A DNA stretch of 64,000 nucleotides from Pseudomonadota bacterium (GCA_018242215.1 JAFECG010000026.1:186001-250000); one strand, 5' to 3'; shown: positions 45,037 to 57,321, counted from the first letter of the stretch. A program made the numbers and translations. Notes: generated by a model not told the origin, from the sequence alone.

Positions 45037-46086
45037 TCATACCCGTTCGTTGGTGACGGCGACGAGACGGTCCAACGCACGGGCGGCGCGGCCGCTATCG
45101 ATCGAAGCTTCTGCCTTTTCGATGCCGTCGGCCAAGCCATCGGCCTTGTCGGCGACGATCAGCGCGGCTGCCGAGTTCAACAGCACGATATCGCGGTATG
45201 GGCCGGGCTCTCCTTGAAGAAGCGCATGGATGGCGGCGGCGTTCGTCGCCGCGTCACCGCCCTTCAGTGCTTCGATATCGGTTCGGCCGAGGCCGACGTC
45301 CTCGGGTGTCACGTCGAACGCGAAGATATCGCCGTCCTTCAGTTCGGCGACGTGGGTTGCGCCCGTCGTCGTCAATTCGTCCATGCCGTCGGCACCATGG
45401 ACGACCCAAGCATGCTCGGAACCGAGCTTGCGCAACACCTCCGCGATCGGCTCGACCAGTTTGCGCTCGTAGACACCAAGAACCTGGCGTTTGACCTTGG
45501 CGGGATTGCAGAGGGGCCCGAGCAGATTGAAGATTGTCCGGAGACCGAGATCGGTCCGGATTGGGGCCCATGTCTTGAAGGAGGGATGATAGAGCGGTGC
45601 CCAGAGGAAGCCGACGCTTGCATCCGCGATCGCGCGCGAGACGATGACGGGGGGGACATCGAGCTTGACGCCAAGCGCTGCGAGCACGTCGGACGCACCC
45701 GAGAGCGACGTCACCGCGCGGTTACCATGCTTAGCGATGACGGCTCCGGCTCCGGCAACGACGAACGTCGCGGCCGTCGAGATATTGTAGGTGCCGCGGC
45801 TGTCACCGCCAGTACCGACGATATCGACGGCGCCCGGCGGGGCATCGACGGTGATCATGCGGCCGCGCATGAATTTGGCGGCGCCGGTGATCTCTTCGGT
45901 CGTCTCGCCGCGGACGCGGATGCCCATCAGAAACGCGCCCATCGCGACAGGCGGAGCGATGCCGGACATCAGCAGATCGAGTGCCTGCTGCATGCCTTCA
46001 TCGCCGAGGGTTTCACCGTCGGCGATGCGGTTCATCAGGCGCTTCAGTTCGCGTGCCGGATTGGCGACGGTGGTCGTTGCTGTCAC
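45037..46086 (-). CDS. trpD: Anthranilate phosphoribosyltransferase
   Basis: 349 residues. [19 protein letters not shown] is the PRPP-binding site, [17 protein letters not shown] binds anthranilate, and [33 protein letters not shown] is fully conserved. The gene lies 3 bases after trpG and one base before trpC. Confidence 0.95.
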   Translation of the reverse strand: MTATTTVANPARELKRLMNRIADGETLGDEGMQQALDLLMSGIAPPVAMGAFLMGIRVRGETTEEITGAAKFMRGRMITVDAPPGAVDIVGTGGDSRGTYNISTAATFVVAGAGAVIAKHGNRAVTSLSGASDVLAALGVKLDVPPVIVSRAIADASVGFLWAPLYHPSFKTWAPIRTDLGLRTIFNLLGPLCNPAKVKRQVLGVYERKLVEPIAEVLRKLGSEHAWVVHGADGMDELTTTGATHVAELKDGDIFAFDVTPEDVGLGRTDIEALKGGDAATNAAAIHALLQGEPGPYRDIVLLNSAAALIVADKADGLADGIEKAEASIDSGRAARALDRLVAVTNERV

Positions 46087-46089
46087 GGG

Positions 46090-46686
46090 TCACGCCGCCT
46101 TGCGGCTTTTGGGAGCCAGGCCTGCAAGCTCCAGGAAATTTGCGAGAAGTGCGTGCCCCTGCTCGGAGGCAATGCTTTCCGGATGGAACTGCACACCGTG
46201 CACCGGGTGTGATTTATGCTGCAGGCCCATGATCAGGCCGTCGTCCGTCTCCGCCGTGATCTCCAGGCAGTCCGGCAGTGTCGCGCGGTCGACGATCAAC
46301 GAGTGATAGCGCGTAATCTCGAAGCGTGGCGGAAGGCCCTTGAAGATGCCCTTGCCCGTGTTCGTTATCGTCGACAATTTGCCATGCATCGGCGTCGGAG
46401 CGCGGACGACGTCGCCGCCATAGGCTTGGCCGATCGCCTGATGTCCGAGACAGACACCGAGCAGCGGAATGGTCGGACCTGCTTTCTTGATCAGTTCGAG
46501 ACAGACACCGGCCTCGTTTGGCGTGCAGGGGCCTGGCGAGAGGACGATCGCTTTCGGCTTCTGGGCAATCACTTCGTCGGCGGAAATCTTGTCGTTGCGC
46601 ACAACGACGCTCTCGGTGCCAAGCTCGCCCAGATAGTGGACGAGATTGTACGTGAAGCTATCGTAGTTATCGATCAGGATCAGCAT
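46090..46686 (-). CDS. trpG: Anthranilate synthase glutamine amidotransferase component
   Basis: 198 residues, class I amidotransferase. [20 protein letters not shown] opens the protein, [15 protein letters not shown] holds the nucleophile Cys, and [18 protein letters not shown] holds His and Glu. It feeds ammonia to TrpE, whose gene lies 1.1 kb away beyond sixA and a small membrane protein gene. Confidence 0.94.
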   Translation of the reverse strand: MLILIDNYDSFTYNLVHYLGELGTESVVVRNDKISADEVIAQKPKAIVLSPGPCTPNEAGVCLELIKKAGPTIPLLGVCLGHQAIGQAYGGDVVRAPTPMHGKLSTITNTGKGIFKGLPPRFEITRYHSLIVDRATLPDCLEITAETDDGLIMGLQHKSHPVHGVQFHPESIASEQGHALLANFLELAGLAPKSRKAA

Positions 46687-46813
46687 ATTGGCCCTTGGTC
46701 TGCCGACGTCCTTTGCCTGCGCGCCCCTTCTAGCAGACCGTCGAGGCACCGCGACACGGAAAATATGGCGATCTGGGTCTTTGATTCAACGCGACCGGCA
46801 GTTTCGGGCGGCC

Positions 46814-47326
46814 TCAGGCCCGGTCGCGAGGTGTGACAAAGGCTTCAAGATGCCCGGACGCGGGAACGAGTTCTCGCCAGGTGGTCTGCGGAAACGTGAA
46901 AATCGCGAGTGCAGCGGTCGGAAATTTGTCTTCCAGACGCGAAATGGACTTGGCGTCCCCGGTGCCCGTGAGAAACAGAGCGAGGCCGTGCATACCGGGG
47001 TTGTGGCCGATCATCAGCACGCGCTTGACGCCTAAAGGAGTCGCCTTCAGGCGCTCATAAAGCGTCTCCTGGCTCGTCAGATACAACTCGTCATCGAACG
47101 TCACCGGCACGTCTTTCACGGATGGTGAAATCAGCGCAAGGGTTTCGCGCGTGCGCTGGGCGGGCGAGCAGAGAATGAGATCAGGTGTGAAATTGGCCTC
47201 TTTCAGCGCTTCGCCCATCAGGGGTGCCGCAGTGCGTCCCCGATCGTTCAACGGGCGGTCGAAATCATCGATGTCGGTCGCGTCCCAGCTTGATTTCGCG
47301 TGACGGAGGAGGGCGAGAGACAGCAT
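46814..47326 (-). CDS. sixA: SixA-like phosphohistidine phosphatase
   Basis: 170 residues of the histidine phosphatase superfamily. LLRHAKSSWDA is the RHG-type motif in the RHA form typical of SixA, FDRPLNDRGR follows, and MIGHNPGM supplies the second histidine. It dephosphorylates phosphohistidine, as on phosphotransferase-system or phosphorelay proteins. It sits between trpG and trpE. Confidence 0.87.
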   Translation of the reverse strand: MLSLALLRHAKSSWDATDIDDFDRPLNDRGRTAAPLMGEALKEANFTPDLILCSPAQRTRETLALISPSVKDVPVTFDDELYLTSQETLYERLKATPLGVKRVLMIGHNPGMHGLALFLTGTGDAKSISRLEDKFPTAALAIFTFPQTTWRELVPASGHLEAFVTPRDRA

Positions 47327-47435
47327 TGCGGCCTTGGGCTGGCGTTGCGCGATAATGGGACCTTATACCAGTCCCTCGTGCCGTATAAGCCTAGGCCATA
47401 GATTCGCGCTGCCTGGATGACAAGGTCCATCCGCC

Positions 47436-47828
47436 ATGGATTATCTTCTGGCGCTCATTTTTTGGATCCTTGCTCTTCTTGCCAGCATCGTCTGGTGGGT
47501 GATCGTCCAGCTTTTCTGGATCGTGATGTGGTTGCTGCTGCCGCTGGCGATCGTGGCGTTCATCATCTTGCGCGTCTCGGAGGGGGTTCTCGGTCAGGAG
47601 AAGGTCCGGGCCTGGGTCAAGGCGCGGACGCAAAAATATGGATCGGCCGCCTCGAAGCGCAGCCAGCGGCTTCTGTTTGCGCTCGGCGTGTTGCCGCTCC
47701 GGGTGCTGTTCTGGTTTCCGATCTACGCGCTCTGGCACAGCGTCGTCAGCCTGCTGTGGCGGCCGAAGTGGTCGCCGTGGCAAAGGGCGTGGGCAAAGCG
47801 CTGGCGGACGGAGACCAAAGGCCGCTGA
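47436..47828 (+). CDS. Hypothetical membrane protein
   Basis: 130 residues. Two adjoining hydrophobic segments at about 3-45 are exceptionally tryptophan-rich (LIFWILALLASIVWWVIVQLFWIVMWLLLP). A third helix lies at 83-100, and the tail is basic (RPKWSPWQRAWAKRWRTETKGR). No family recognised. It converges with trpE, with 20 bases between the stops. Confidence 0.65.
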   Translation: MDYLLALIFWILALLASIVWWVIVQLFWIVMWLLLPLAIVAFIILRVSEGVLGQEKVRAWVKARTQKYGSAASKRSQRLLFALGVLPLRVLFWFPIYALWHSVVSLLWRPKWSPWQRAWAKRWRTETKGR

Positions 47829-47848
47829 CGTGATGTAATTCCGGACAA

Positions 47849-49390
47849 TCAGGTGCTGGAGCGCGGCAAGTTGGATGAGCGCGAGGCAAAGCGGACAGCC
47901 TCTTCCGCAGCGCGGACGACGGCTTTCGCCTTATTGATGCACTCCTGCTGCTCGTTCTCGGGAATGCTGTCGTGGACGATGCCGGCGCCAGCCTGCACGT
48001 GAATCATGCCGTCCTTCAGGATGGCGGTTCGAAGCACGATGCAGGTATCCATCTCGCCGTTTGCCGAGAAATAGCCCACGCAACCGGCATAGGGCCCGCG
48101 CTTCGCCTTTTCAAGCTCCGCGATGATCTCCATCGCGCGAACCTTCGGCGCGCCAGAAACGGTTCCTGCAGGAAAGCCCGCCATCAATGCGTCGACGGCA
48201 TCATATTTTGTTTCGTCGATCCGGCCGACGACGTTCGAGACGATGTGCATGACGTGGCTGTAGCGCTCGATGATGAATTTGTCCGTCACCGTCACGGTGC
48301 CGGGTTCCGACACACGCCCGACGTCGTTCCGGCCGAGGTCGAGCAGCATCAGGTGTTCCGAACGTTCCTTCGGGTCGGCGAGCAATGCTGAGGCGAGCGC
48401 TTTGTCTTCGGCATCGGTTGCGCCGCGGCGCGTCGTGCCCGCGATTGGACGGATCGTGATCACGCCGTCGCGGGCGCGAACGAGAATTTCGGGAGAAGAG
48501 CCGACAAGCTGGAACTCGCCGAAATCGAGATGGAAGAGAAACGGTGACGGGTTGAGGCGCCGCAGCGCCCGGTAAAGTGCGAACGAGGGCAGCTCGAATG
48601 CTGCGGAAAACCGCTGCGAGAGGACGACCTGAAAAATATCGCCGGCCTTGATGTAGTCTTTGGCCTTGGACACCATCGCCATGTATTCGGCGGGTGTGGT
48701 GTTGGATTGAGGTTCTTGCAATGCAAGGGAGGCTGTCGGCGCGGAAGGTGCGTGCGGCAGCGGAGCTTCGAGGCGCGAGATCGTCGATCCGATCCGAGAC
48801 AAAGCCGAAGCGTAAGCCTCTTCTGCCGGAATATCTGGGTGGGGACGGACGGGCGTCACCAGAATCATCTCGTCTTTGACGTTGTCGAAGATGAGCATCT
48901 GTGTCGGACGAATGAGGATGGCGTCCGGAACCCGGAGTGTATCCGGCTTCATTTCCGGCAGGTTTTCGATCAGCCGGACGGTATCGTAGCCCATGTAGCC
49001 AAAAATTCCGGCCGCCATTGGGGGCAATGATTCCGGCAACGCGATCGCGCTTTCCTGGAGCAGGTTGCGCAGCGATTGCAGCGCCGGCCGATCGTCGCGT
49101 TGGTAAGCGTCCGGGTTCGCCTCCGGGGAGGTATTGATCTCGGCGGTATCGCCGTTGGCTTTCCAGATCAGGTCGGGAGCCAAACCGATGACTGAATAGC
49201 GCCCCCGCGCCGAGCCGCCTTCGATCGACTCGAGCAGGAAGCTCATCGGGCGCCGCTCGCCAAGTTTCAGGTATGCCGATACCGGGGTTTCGAGATCGGC
49301 GACGAGGCGCGTCCAGACGACCTGCGGTTTTCCTTCGTCGTAAAGCGGCGCAAAGACGTCGGCCGAAGGAAAGATGTCGATTCCTGGCAT
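47849..49390 (-). CDS. trpE: Anthranilate synthase component I
   Basis: 513 residues. The chorismate-binding core shows QVVLSQRFSA, LFHLDFGEFQLVGSSPEILVRA, RPIAGTTRRGATDAED, EHLMLLDLGRNDVGRV, FPAGTVSGAPKVRAMEII and GCVGYFSANGEMDTCIVLRT. The feedback LLES motif (MSFLLESIEGG) is near residue 50. I chose the ATG at 49390 behind AAGGACGAG; a GTG 20 codons upstream is less likely. It follows ppiD on the same strand with no room for a leader-peptide attenuator. Confidence 0.94.
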   Translation of the reverse strand: MPGIDIFPSADVFAPLYDEGKPQVVWTRLVADLETPVSAYLKLGERRPMSFLLESIEGGSARGRYSVIGLAPDLIWKANGDTAEINTSPEANPDAYQRDDRPALQSLRNLLQESAIALPESLPPMAAGIFGYMGYDTVRLIENLPEMKPDTLRVPDAILIRPTQMLIFDNVKDEMILVTPVRPHPDIPAEEAYASALSRIGSTISRLEAPLPHAPSAPTASLALQEPQSNTTPAEYMAMVSKAKDYIKAGDIFQVVLSQRFSAAFELPSFALYRALRRLNPSPFLFHLDFGEFQLVGSSPEILVRARDGVITIRPIAGTTRRGATDAEDKALASALLADPKERSEHLMLLDLGRNDVGRVSEPGTVTVTDKFIIERYSHVMHIVSNVVGRIDETKYDAVDALMAGFPAGTVSGAPKVRAMEIIAELEKAKRGPYAGCVGYFSANGEMDTCIVLRTAILKDGMIHVQAGAGIVHDSIPENEQQECINKAKAVVRAAEEAVRFASRSSNLPRSST

Positions 49391-49456
49391 CCTCTCGTCC
49401 TTGGGCGAGGCGGATCTTGTTGGTGCGGGCGATGCCGATGAGGCGCTCACGTCAAA

Positions 49457-51346
49457 TCACTCGTCGCTCAAGCCGATCGTGGATTTCAGCTCTGCTTCGT
49501 TTACCGAAGTTCCGAGATTTTTTTTCAGGGCTTCGGTGTACTCCGTGAGCGTCTGATTGGCGAGTTCCTGTTGGAGCTGCCGGTCAAGCTCATCGGTCTC
49601 GGTCAGCGTCGGCGCCGGAGCGGGAATGATATCTGCAACCTTGAAGACGATCTCCGTCGTATGGTCCGGCGAATCCCCGTGCCCGGCTTTATCCTTCGCC
49701 ATGGCAAAGGCCTGCGTGACCATTTCCTGCGTGATGCTCTGCGGAATGGTCTTGCGCGTAATGGGATCCGTCTTCTCCACTTTGTTTTTCGCTTCCGCCT
49801 CAAGCGCCGACATCGGCTCGCCGGCGTTGACGCGGTCGGTGAGCTTCTTTGCCAGCTCGTCAATGAGCCGATGGCGCTCGGACGAGACATAGTCCGACTT
49901 CACCTGATCCTTTACCTGGTCGTAGGGCTTCTGCTTCGGCGGGTCGGTCGAGAGAACGTTGACCCAAGCAAAGCCACCGTTGGAGAGGTCGATACCGGCG
50001 TCGTCATTGCTGCTGTCGGGTGCGAAGGCACGCGAGACGATCTTGCGGAGGTCGGGCGTCTCCATCGCCGGCTTGCCGTCGGGGGCGAGGCCGGTCGCGT
50101 CCGTCGCCGGGATTTCCTTGAACGACAGCTTCATGCTGTCGGCAATCTCCTTCAGGGATTTGCCGGCGATGCGGTTGTCTTCGACTTCGTCGTGCTTGTC
50201 CTGGAGTTCCGATTTGGCCTTTTCGGTCGCGAGCTTGTCGCGAACCTGATCCTTGACGTCGGCCAATGTTCGGGTCACCCCCGGCACGATCTGCGTGACA
50301 CGCAGGATGACGGTGGCAAACCGGCCTTCGATGACGTCGGAATATTTGTCTTTCTCAAGCGAGAACGCGACGTCGGCGATTTTCGGATCGATCAGTGCTT
50401 TTTTCGTGATCAAGCCGAGGTCGACGTCTGTGTCCTTGGCACCCGTTTCTTTCGCAATGTCGCCGAAGGTCTTCGTGCCGTCGCGCAGTGATTTCAAGGC
50501 TGCCTCGGCTGCAGCCTTATCCTTGAAGGCGATTTGCTGAATGCGTCGCTGTTCGGGGGTATTGTAGCTGTCCTTTGTCGCCTCGTAGGATTTGGCAATC
50601 TCGTCGTCTGTGACGTTGATCTGTTTCTTGAGATCGTCGGCGCTCAGGGTCAAAACCTGGATCTTGCGATATTCAGGCGTCATGTATTTCGATTTGTCTT
50701 TCTCGTAGAGCTCCTTGAGCTTGGCGTCCGTCGGATCGGCGACGGTGACGGCGTCGGGATCAATCTTGATCCAATCGATGACGCGCTTCTCCTGATTATA
50801 AGCATGCATCAGCTCGAAGAGCGGCTTCGGAACCGTCTGGGCGGCGATCATGGATGTGATGATCGCGGAACGCAGCTCGTCCTTGCGGCGCAGGTTGAGG
50901 AAGCCACGTTCAGTCAAGCCGATCTGCTGCAGCAGCCCGTCAAAGTTCTGCTTCGAGAATTTGCCGTCGATCTGGAAATCGGGGTCCGACTGGACCCCCT
51001 CGACGAGCGTCTTGTCGGAAAGCGCCAAGCCCAGCTTCTCTGCATGGGCTTCTATTGCGGCGCCCGCAATGAGCTGCGACAGCACTCGCCGGTCGAGCCC
51101 GAACGCATGGCCTTGCTCGGCCGTGATTCGCTGCTTGGCCTGCTGGGAGAAGCGGTCCAATTCCTGCTGATAAGCACGGCGGAACTCTTCGTCCGAAATT
51201 TCCGTTCCACCGACCTTCGCGATCGAGCCGCGGCCCCAGCCCCTGAACACATCGTGGACGCCCCAGATGCCGAAACTCAGAACCAGCAATCCGAACAGCA
51301 GCTTGGCGACCCGCGTCTGGGCGCCGCGTCTGAGAGCTTCGAGCAT
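49457..51346 (-). CDS. ppiD: Periplasmic folding chaperone/peptidylprolyl isomerase PpiD
   Basis: 629 residues. The short cytoplasmic N-terminus and single helix MLEALRRGAQTRVAKLLFGLLVLSFGIWGVHDVF are typical of PpiD. A SurA-like N-domain (GGTEISDEEFRRAYQQELDRF) follows, then a parvulin domain (about 240-360) and a long helical C-terminus. It is membrane-anchored and chaperones outer-membrane or secreted proteins near the Sec exit. The start was set at this ATG because homologues begin there. Confidence 0.9.
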   Translation of the reverse strand: MLEALRRGAQTRVAKLLFGLLVLSFGIWGVHDVFRGWGRGSIAKVGGTEISDEEFRRAYQQELDRFSQQAKQRITAEQGHAFGLDRRVLSQLIAGAAIEAHAEKLGLALSDKTLVEGVQSDPDFQIDGKFSKQNFDGLLQQIGLTERGFLNLRRKDELRSAIITSMIAAQTVPKPLFELMHAYNQEKRVIDWIKIDPDAVTVADPTDAKLKELYEKDKSKYMTPEYRKIQVLTLSADDLKKQINVTDDEIAKSYEATKDSYNTPEQRRIQQIAFKDKAAAEAALKSLRDGTKTFGDIAKETGAKDTDVDLGLITKKALIDPKIADVAFSLEKDKYSDVIEGRFATVILRVTQIVPGVTRTLADVKDQVRDKLATEKAKSELQDKHDEVEDNRIAGKSLKEIADSMKLSFKEIPATDATGLAPDGKPAMETPDLRKIVSRAFAPDSSNDDAGIDLSNGGFAWVNVLSTDPPKQKPYDQVKDQVKSDYVSSERHRLIDELAKKLTDRVNAGEPMSALEAEAKNKVEKTDPITRKTIPQSITQEMVTQAFAMAKDKAGHGDSPDHTTEIVFKVADIIPAPAPTLTETDELDRQLQQELANQTLTEYTEALKKNLGTSVNEAELKSTIGLSDE

Positions 51347-51568
51347 GGATAATGACGTCCCGTTGATGGAAGCGTGACGCTGCCGCGCGGGAAGGCGTAG
51401 GGTCAACGTGCTTCAGATGGCGAATGATCCCGCGAAATGGGATCGACGGGCGTGATATGAAGCGCAGGCCGTTTCGGATTGCAAGCGTGCCCTCTCTGAG
51501 GTTACGGAGTGTTCACCGTTGCAGGCGCCTTGGGGAGGCGTATTTCGCGTCCGCAAAAGAGGGACGGC

Positions 51569-52345
51569 ATGGGAATTGGACAGCGTAAGATCCGGCCCCT
51601 GGTGGCAGGAAACTGGAAGATGAATGGCCTTAAAGCGAGCCTCGCCGAGGCACTGGCCGTCCGCGACGCGCTCACAGGGGCCGAGGGCGCCTTTGCCGCT
51701 GATGTGATGATCGCCCCACCCGCAACCCTCATCGGCGGATTTGCGGCTGCTCTGGGTGATTATCCCCTCCTGCTCGCCGGGCAGGATTGCCATCCGAAGG
51801 CATCAGGGGCGCACACCGGCGACATTGCTGCCGAGATGCTGAAAGATGCGGGGGCCTCTGCCGTCATCGTCGGGCATTCGGAGCGCCGGGCGGACCACGG
51901 CGAGACGAATGCGACGGTGAGAGCGAAGGCCGAAGCTGCACATCGCGCCGGCATCATGGCAATTATCTGTGTCGGTGAAACGAGGGAAGAACGGACCTCG
52001 GGGCGGACCCTTAGTGTGGTGTCGAAGCAACTTCAGCAGTCAGCGCCCGGCTCGGCGACCGCGGCCAATACCGTAATTGCCTACGAGCCCGTCTGGGCTA
52101 TCGGCACGGGCCTCACACCCACGCCGGACGACGTGAAATCCGTTCATGCCGCGATCCGCAATAATCTCATCAGTCTTTTCGGCCCCGAAGGCGAAGGCAT
52201 GCGCGTTCTCTACGGCGGATCCGTAAAGCCCGATAATGCAGCGTGCCTGATGGCCGTGGAAAATGTGGATGGGGCTCTCGTTGGCGGTGCGAGCCTCAAG
52301 GCGGGCGATTTTCTCGCCATAGTTAGCGCCTATGGGGACACGTGA
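51569..52345 (+). CDS. tpiA: Triosephosphate isomerase
   Basis: 258 residues. [15 protein letters not shown] holds Asn and Lys of the active site, [14 protein letters not shown] the electrophilic His, [17 protein letters not shown] the catalytic Glu, and [14 protein letters not shown] the phosphate loop. It opens the tpiA-secG-pyrG-kdsA series. Its stop overlaps the start of the next gene. Confidence 0.96.
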   Translation: MGIGQRKIRPLVAGNWKMNGLKASLAEALAVRDALTGAEGAFAADVMIAPPATLIGGFAAALGDYPLLLAGQDCHPKASGAHTGDIAAEMLKDAGASAVIVGHSERRADHGETNATVRAKAEAAHRAGIMAIICVGETREERTSGRTLSVVSKQLQQSAPGSATAANTVIAYEPVWAIGTGLTPTPDDVKSVHAAIRNNLISLFGPEGEGMRVLYGGSVKPDNAACLMAVENVDGALVGGASLKAGDFLAIVSAYGDT

Positions 52346-52941
52346 TGCTGTTTTTCCGCCGAGCCCTTCTCTTCGCCCTCTGCCTTGCACCGCTCGATGC
52401 GTGGGCGACACAGGCGAAAATCGATCCCGAGACATGCAATGCACTCCGCTTGGAGGAGATAAAATTCCGCCAATCCGGGATTTTGGACGACATGAGCAAA
52501 GGCGCTGCCTGGGCAAAAGCCAACCTCTCGGCGGATCGCCTGCGGGAAATCGAACATTACCTGCAACTCGATGAACAAGTGCAGTTCGGTTGCCGGGACG
52601 CGAAAATCACCGCCGAAGCCAAGCGCGCCAGCGAGGCGGCTGCCAGAATTGAAATTAATTCAGATGCCGATCCAACAGCGCCCATCGCGAAGGATCCTCC
52701 CAAGCCAGGGGCTGCCCCGAAAAAGGCGCTGCCCAAGAAGGCTGTAAAAAAGAAAGCCAAGCCATCTGACCCGAAGGTCCACAGCGACAAATCCGCCGAT
52801 TCTGTAAAGCCGACGCAGTCCGAGGCCGATGTGACGCCTCACCCGCCTGTGGTCGTGCAATCAGACTCGGAGGAGCAAACCCCTTCACTACCGGCGTTTG
52901 GGTTCGGTGAAACGATGGTTTTGCCGCATTCTGCGACTTGA
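52345..52941 (+). CDS. Hypothetical exported protein, lysine/proline-rich
   Basis: 198 residues. A signal peptide ([21 protein letters not shown]) is followed by a helical domain with a Cys pair (ETCNALRLEEIKFRQSG ... QFGCRDAKI). The C-terminal half is disordered, rich in K, P and A, then acidic. No family recognised. Overlap with the tpiA stop implies coupled translation. Confidence 0.65.
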   Translation: MLFFRRALLFALCLAPLDAWATQAKIDPETCNALRLEEIKFRQSGILDDMSKGAAWAKANLSADRLREIEHYLQLDEQVQFGCRDAKITAEAKRASEAAARIEINSDADPTAPIAKDPPKPGAAPKKALPKKAVKKKAKPSDPKVHSDKSADSVKPTQSEADVTPHPPVVVQSDSEEQTPSLPAFGFGETMVLPHSAT

Positions 52942-53087
52942 ATCTCCTCAAAGACCTCCCATCGTCTGGGGAACGATTGCCCGGCGACCGCGACGATCGG
53001 ACATTGAGGGCTGGTCGCGTGGATGAGGCTGGTGTATAGGCCGTCGCCTGTTGGGCGTTTGCGCCCACCATTTGGAACTGGATCTTT

Positions 53088-53477
53088 ATGGCTACCGTCC
53101 TTCTCGTCATCCATTTGATGATCGCTACCGCGCTCGTTGGCGTCGTTCTGCTGCAAAAGTCGGAGGGCGGTGCCCTCGGCATTGGCGGCGGCGGAGGTGG
53201 CGGGTTCCTGACGGGACGAGGCACGGCCAACCTGTTGACGCGGACGACGGCGGGCCTCGCAGCGGCTTTCTTTTTGACGAGCATTCTTCTGACGTTGATT
53301 GCCAATCATTCAGTGCAGCGCGGTTCGGTATTTGATTCGACCCCCGCCACGACCGCGCCCGCGAACGGTACGGCACCGGCGACAGGCGGCAACGCTTCGA
53401 AGCCGGAGCCTGGGCGCGGCGGTATCCTGGACAAGCTTGAGCAGCCGCGGGCTCCTCTCGTCCCGCAGAATCAATAG
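53088..53477 (+). CDS. secG: Preprotein translocase subunit SecG
   Basis: 129 residues. Two helices (TVLLVIHLMIATALVGVVLLQ and LTRTTAGLAAAFFLTSILLTL) flank the glycine-rich loop SEGGALGIGGGGGGGFLTGRG, the SecG signature. The C-terminal P/A/T-rich tail is longer than in enterobacteria, as is common in alphaproteobacteria. It is part of the SecYEG channel. Confidence 0.93.
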   Translation: MATVLLVIHLMIATALVGVVLLQKSEGGALGIGGGGGGGFLTGRGTANLLTRTTAGLAAAFFLTSILLTLIANHSVQRGSVFDSTPATTAPANGTAPATGGNASKPEPGRGGILDKLEQPRAPLVPQNQ

Positions 53478-53584
53478 GCTCGCTTTTCGCACAATAGATG
53501 TGCGTTGCTTGGACCTGTGATCTTTGAGACCTGGACCCTCGGCCGGTTCCCTGCAAATGTGGAGCCGTTTGGGGGACCAGGATC

Positions 53585-54151
53585 ATGAACGAGACGGGCA
53601 ACGGCAGTCGCTTTGCGGTCGATGGTTGGGGAGCGCTGCTGATCAGCACCGGAGCGGCTCTATCGCTCGCCGGCTGCGGGGCGACACTCAGCGACATGAC
53701 GACAGCTTCGGTGACGAACTATCAGCAAGCGAACATGTTCGCGCCGGCCGGATATAACATCTCTGCCAACTCCGACGGCAGTATCCACGTGACCGCAGCC
53801 GGATCTCCCGGAACCCCCGCCGACCGCCTGACGAAGATTGCTATGGCTGCCGCGGCTGAATATGGCAACGAGCAGCATCAGAGGACGTTTACCGCGACGC
53901 CTCCACAGACGACGTTCAAATGCGGAAAAACGAAGACCTCCGACAAAGGCAACGTCATCAGCATCAAGCCAATCGATCTTCGGGTCGTCTCGATCGACGT
54001 CACCTACGGGCGGGATGGGATCGCGCCTGCCGCGCGCAATTCGCGTGAGACGGCAGAGCAGCTGAAATCCGAGATCGCGTCCGAGACGGTGCCGCCGGAC
54101 GTTCAGGCTGCTGCAACCCAGGAAGTTGCCCAGCAGTGCGGCAGAACGTAA
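53585..54151 (+). CDS. Putative lipoprotein, hypothetical
   Basis: 188 residues. Hydrophobic LLISTGAALSLAGCGATLSD contains a lipobox-like LAGC, so Cys34 may be lipidated, though the N-terminal region before it is unusually long (about 18 residues) and lacks a clear basic end. An internal ATG closer to the helix was not found. A Cys pair (FKCGKTKT, QQCGRT) occurs in the mature part. No family recognised. Confidence 0.6.
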   Translation: MNETGNGSRFAVDGWGALLISTGAALSLAGCGATLSDMTTASVTNYQQANMFAPAGYNISANSDGSIHVTAAGSPGTPADRLTKIAMAAAAEYGNEQHQRTFTATPPQTTFKCGKTKTSDKGNVISIKPIDLRVVSIDVTYGRDGIAPAARNSRETAEQLKSEIASETVPPDVQAAATQEVAQQCGRT

Positions 54152-54161
54152 CCCATTCTAA

Positions 54162-55880
<1,719 letters not shown>

Positions 55881-56028
55881 TCTCCATCGTCATTCTCGAA
55901 TGCGCTTCTTGCGATGGGCGTTCGGGAATCCAGCGTGAAGCGGGCCGAGGGGTCGATATTGCGATAGACGTTTTGTGCTGGATCCCAGGCCTTCGCGAGT
56001 GCTCGGCCGAGGATGACATGAGTTCGGG

Positions 56029-57279
56029 CTATTTCGCATTGGTAAAAGCGGCCGCCAGTGCCTTGGCTCCCGGCAACTGCGCTTCCTCTTCCATCTTGGC
56101 TTCGGTTGCGGCGAGGAGAGCGGCGACGGTGTTGTTCCGGATCGCGACCGGATTGCGCTCGTAGCCGCCACGCTGAAAGAAATTCGATGTGGGGACTTTC
56201 TTGCGCAGGTCTGCCGGCATCGTGACCATGTCGAAGCCGTTGCCGTCACCGGTCAGGTTCATCATCTCGAGTTCGGCGGCGGTCAGCGGCGGCGCGTAGC
56301 CTTTGCGGCTCGCGTATGTGACGGACGTCAGCAGCTTGTGAACCTGGAGCAACGGGCCGATGTCGATGTCAAGGTTCAGGGCGTGGATGGCGAGGCCCTT
56401 CGCCGTTCCGGCGAGGCGGGTGTGAGCCGCCCAACGATCCGGCACGCTGCGGCTGAAGGCGATCATCTTTTTCAGGATTGCGATTTTGCTTTCGAGCCGC
56501 TCGCGCTGTGGGCCGCCAGCATCGAGCGCCTTGGCCTTCAATGATGCGAGGATCCGGTCGCCGACCTCGGCGAGAAGCTCGATGCTGTTGGTGGCGAGAA
56601 GCTGGTTGTAGCCGAGCGCTGTCGTGATCGCGCGTGCGCCGGGCCGGTCGAATTCGAGACCGGCCTGGACGGCGTAGCCGCCCGAGCCTCCGGATTCGAA
56701 CGCATAGATCTTCACGCATTGTTCGGGCGTCAGACCGGCAGCGAGAGCGACTTTCGCGTAAGCGCGGGCGTAATCGACATTGTTTGCGGGTCTGTCCGGC
56801 GTGAAGCCGAACTGTTCCTGCGCCTGCTCAAGAAAATCGGCAACGACGGGAACGTATTCGAATTCGCCCTGTGGCTTTTCGGGGTTCAAAGGTCTCGGTG
56901 GGCCCCTATAAAGCGGCGGCTGAGCGAGGACGTAATCGGCCGCTGTCGGGCGGTCACCGTCGTGCTGCTTCGCAATCCGCCGCCTTCTCTTTTCTGCGAT
57001 GGCGGCCCAATACGGTGCGGCCTGCTCCTCATAGGCGGCGCGCGCGCTTTGATATTCCGCGAGCTTTTCGCGATACGCGGAGATTTGTTGATCGAGGTCA
57101 TCTGCGTGCACAGCAGGGATAGATCCCTGTAGAAGTAGGACCAGCGCGGCGCAGACGATCACGCGAAGGTTTCGGGTTGAACGCGAACGCGCGTTCTTTC
57201 CACACTGTTTGTTGGCGTTTCGGCGGCTGGTGCCCTCGTGCCGCTGCAATCGCATGTCCATTTGGATCAAGCGGGACAT
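56029..57279 (-). CDS. Exported protein with ESG motif, possible lytic-transglycosylase-like fold
   Basis: About 416 residues. A long basic N-terminus precedes a signal or anchor helix (VIVCAALVLLLQGSIPAVHA). A coiled coil (DLDQQISAYREKLAEYQSARAAYEEQA) follows. The central domain contains KIYAFESGGSGGYAVQAG and ITTALGYNQLLATNSIELL, which recall the E-S-G and G..Q motifs of lysozyme-like transglycosylases. This similarity is faint and enzymatic activity is not claimed. It is divergent from and partly adjacent to a bactofilin gene. The start is uncertain among several ATGs between 57255 and 57321. Confidence 0.6.
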   Translation of the reverse strand: MSRLIQMDMRLQRHEGTSRRNANKQCGKNARSRSTRNLRVIVCAALVLLLQGSIPAVHADDLDQQISAYREKLAEYQSARAAYEEQAAPYWAAIAEKRRRRIAKQHDGDRPTAADYVLAQPPLYRGPPRPLNPEKPQGEFEYVPVVADFLEQAQEQFGFTPDRPANNVDYARAYAKVALAAGLTPEQCVKIYAFESGGSGGYAVQAGLEFDRPGARAITTALGYNQLLATNSIELLAEVGDRILASLKAKALDAGGPQRERLESKIAILKKMIAFSRSVPDRWAAHTRLAGTAKGLAIHALNLDIDIGPLLQVHKLLTSVTYASRKGYAPPLTAAELEMMNLTGDGNGFDMVTMPADLRKKVPTSNFFQRGGYERNPVAIRNNTVAALLAATEAKMEEEAQLPGAKALAAAFTNAK

Positions 57280-57321
57280 GCCCTTTTTATGTTCAGAGTG
57301 GATCAATCGCAGGGGGTTCAT

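Noticed and set aside
49391-49456. A trp leader peptide/attenuator before trpE
   Set aside because: Only 66 bases separate the chosen trpE start from the ppiD stop, with no run of Trp codons and no terminator hairpin.
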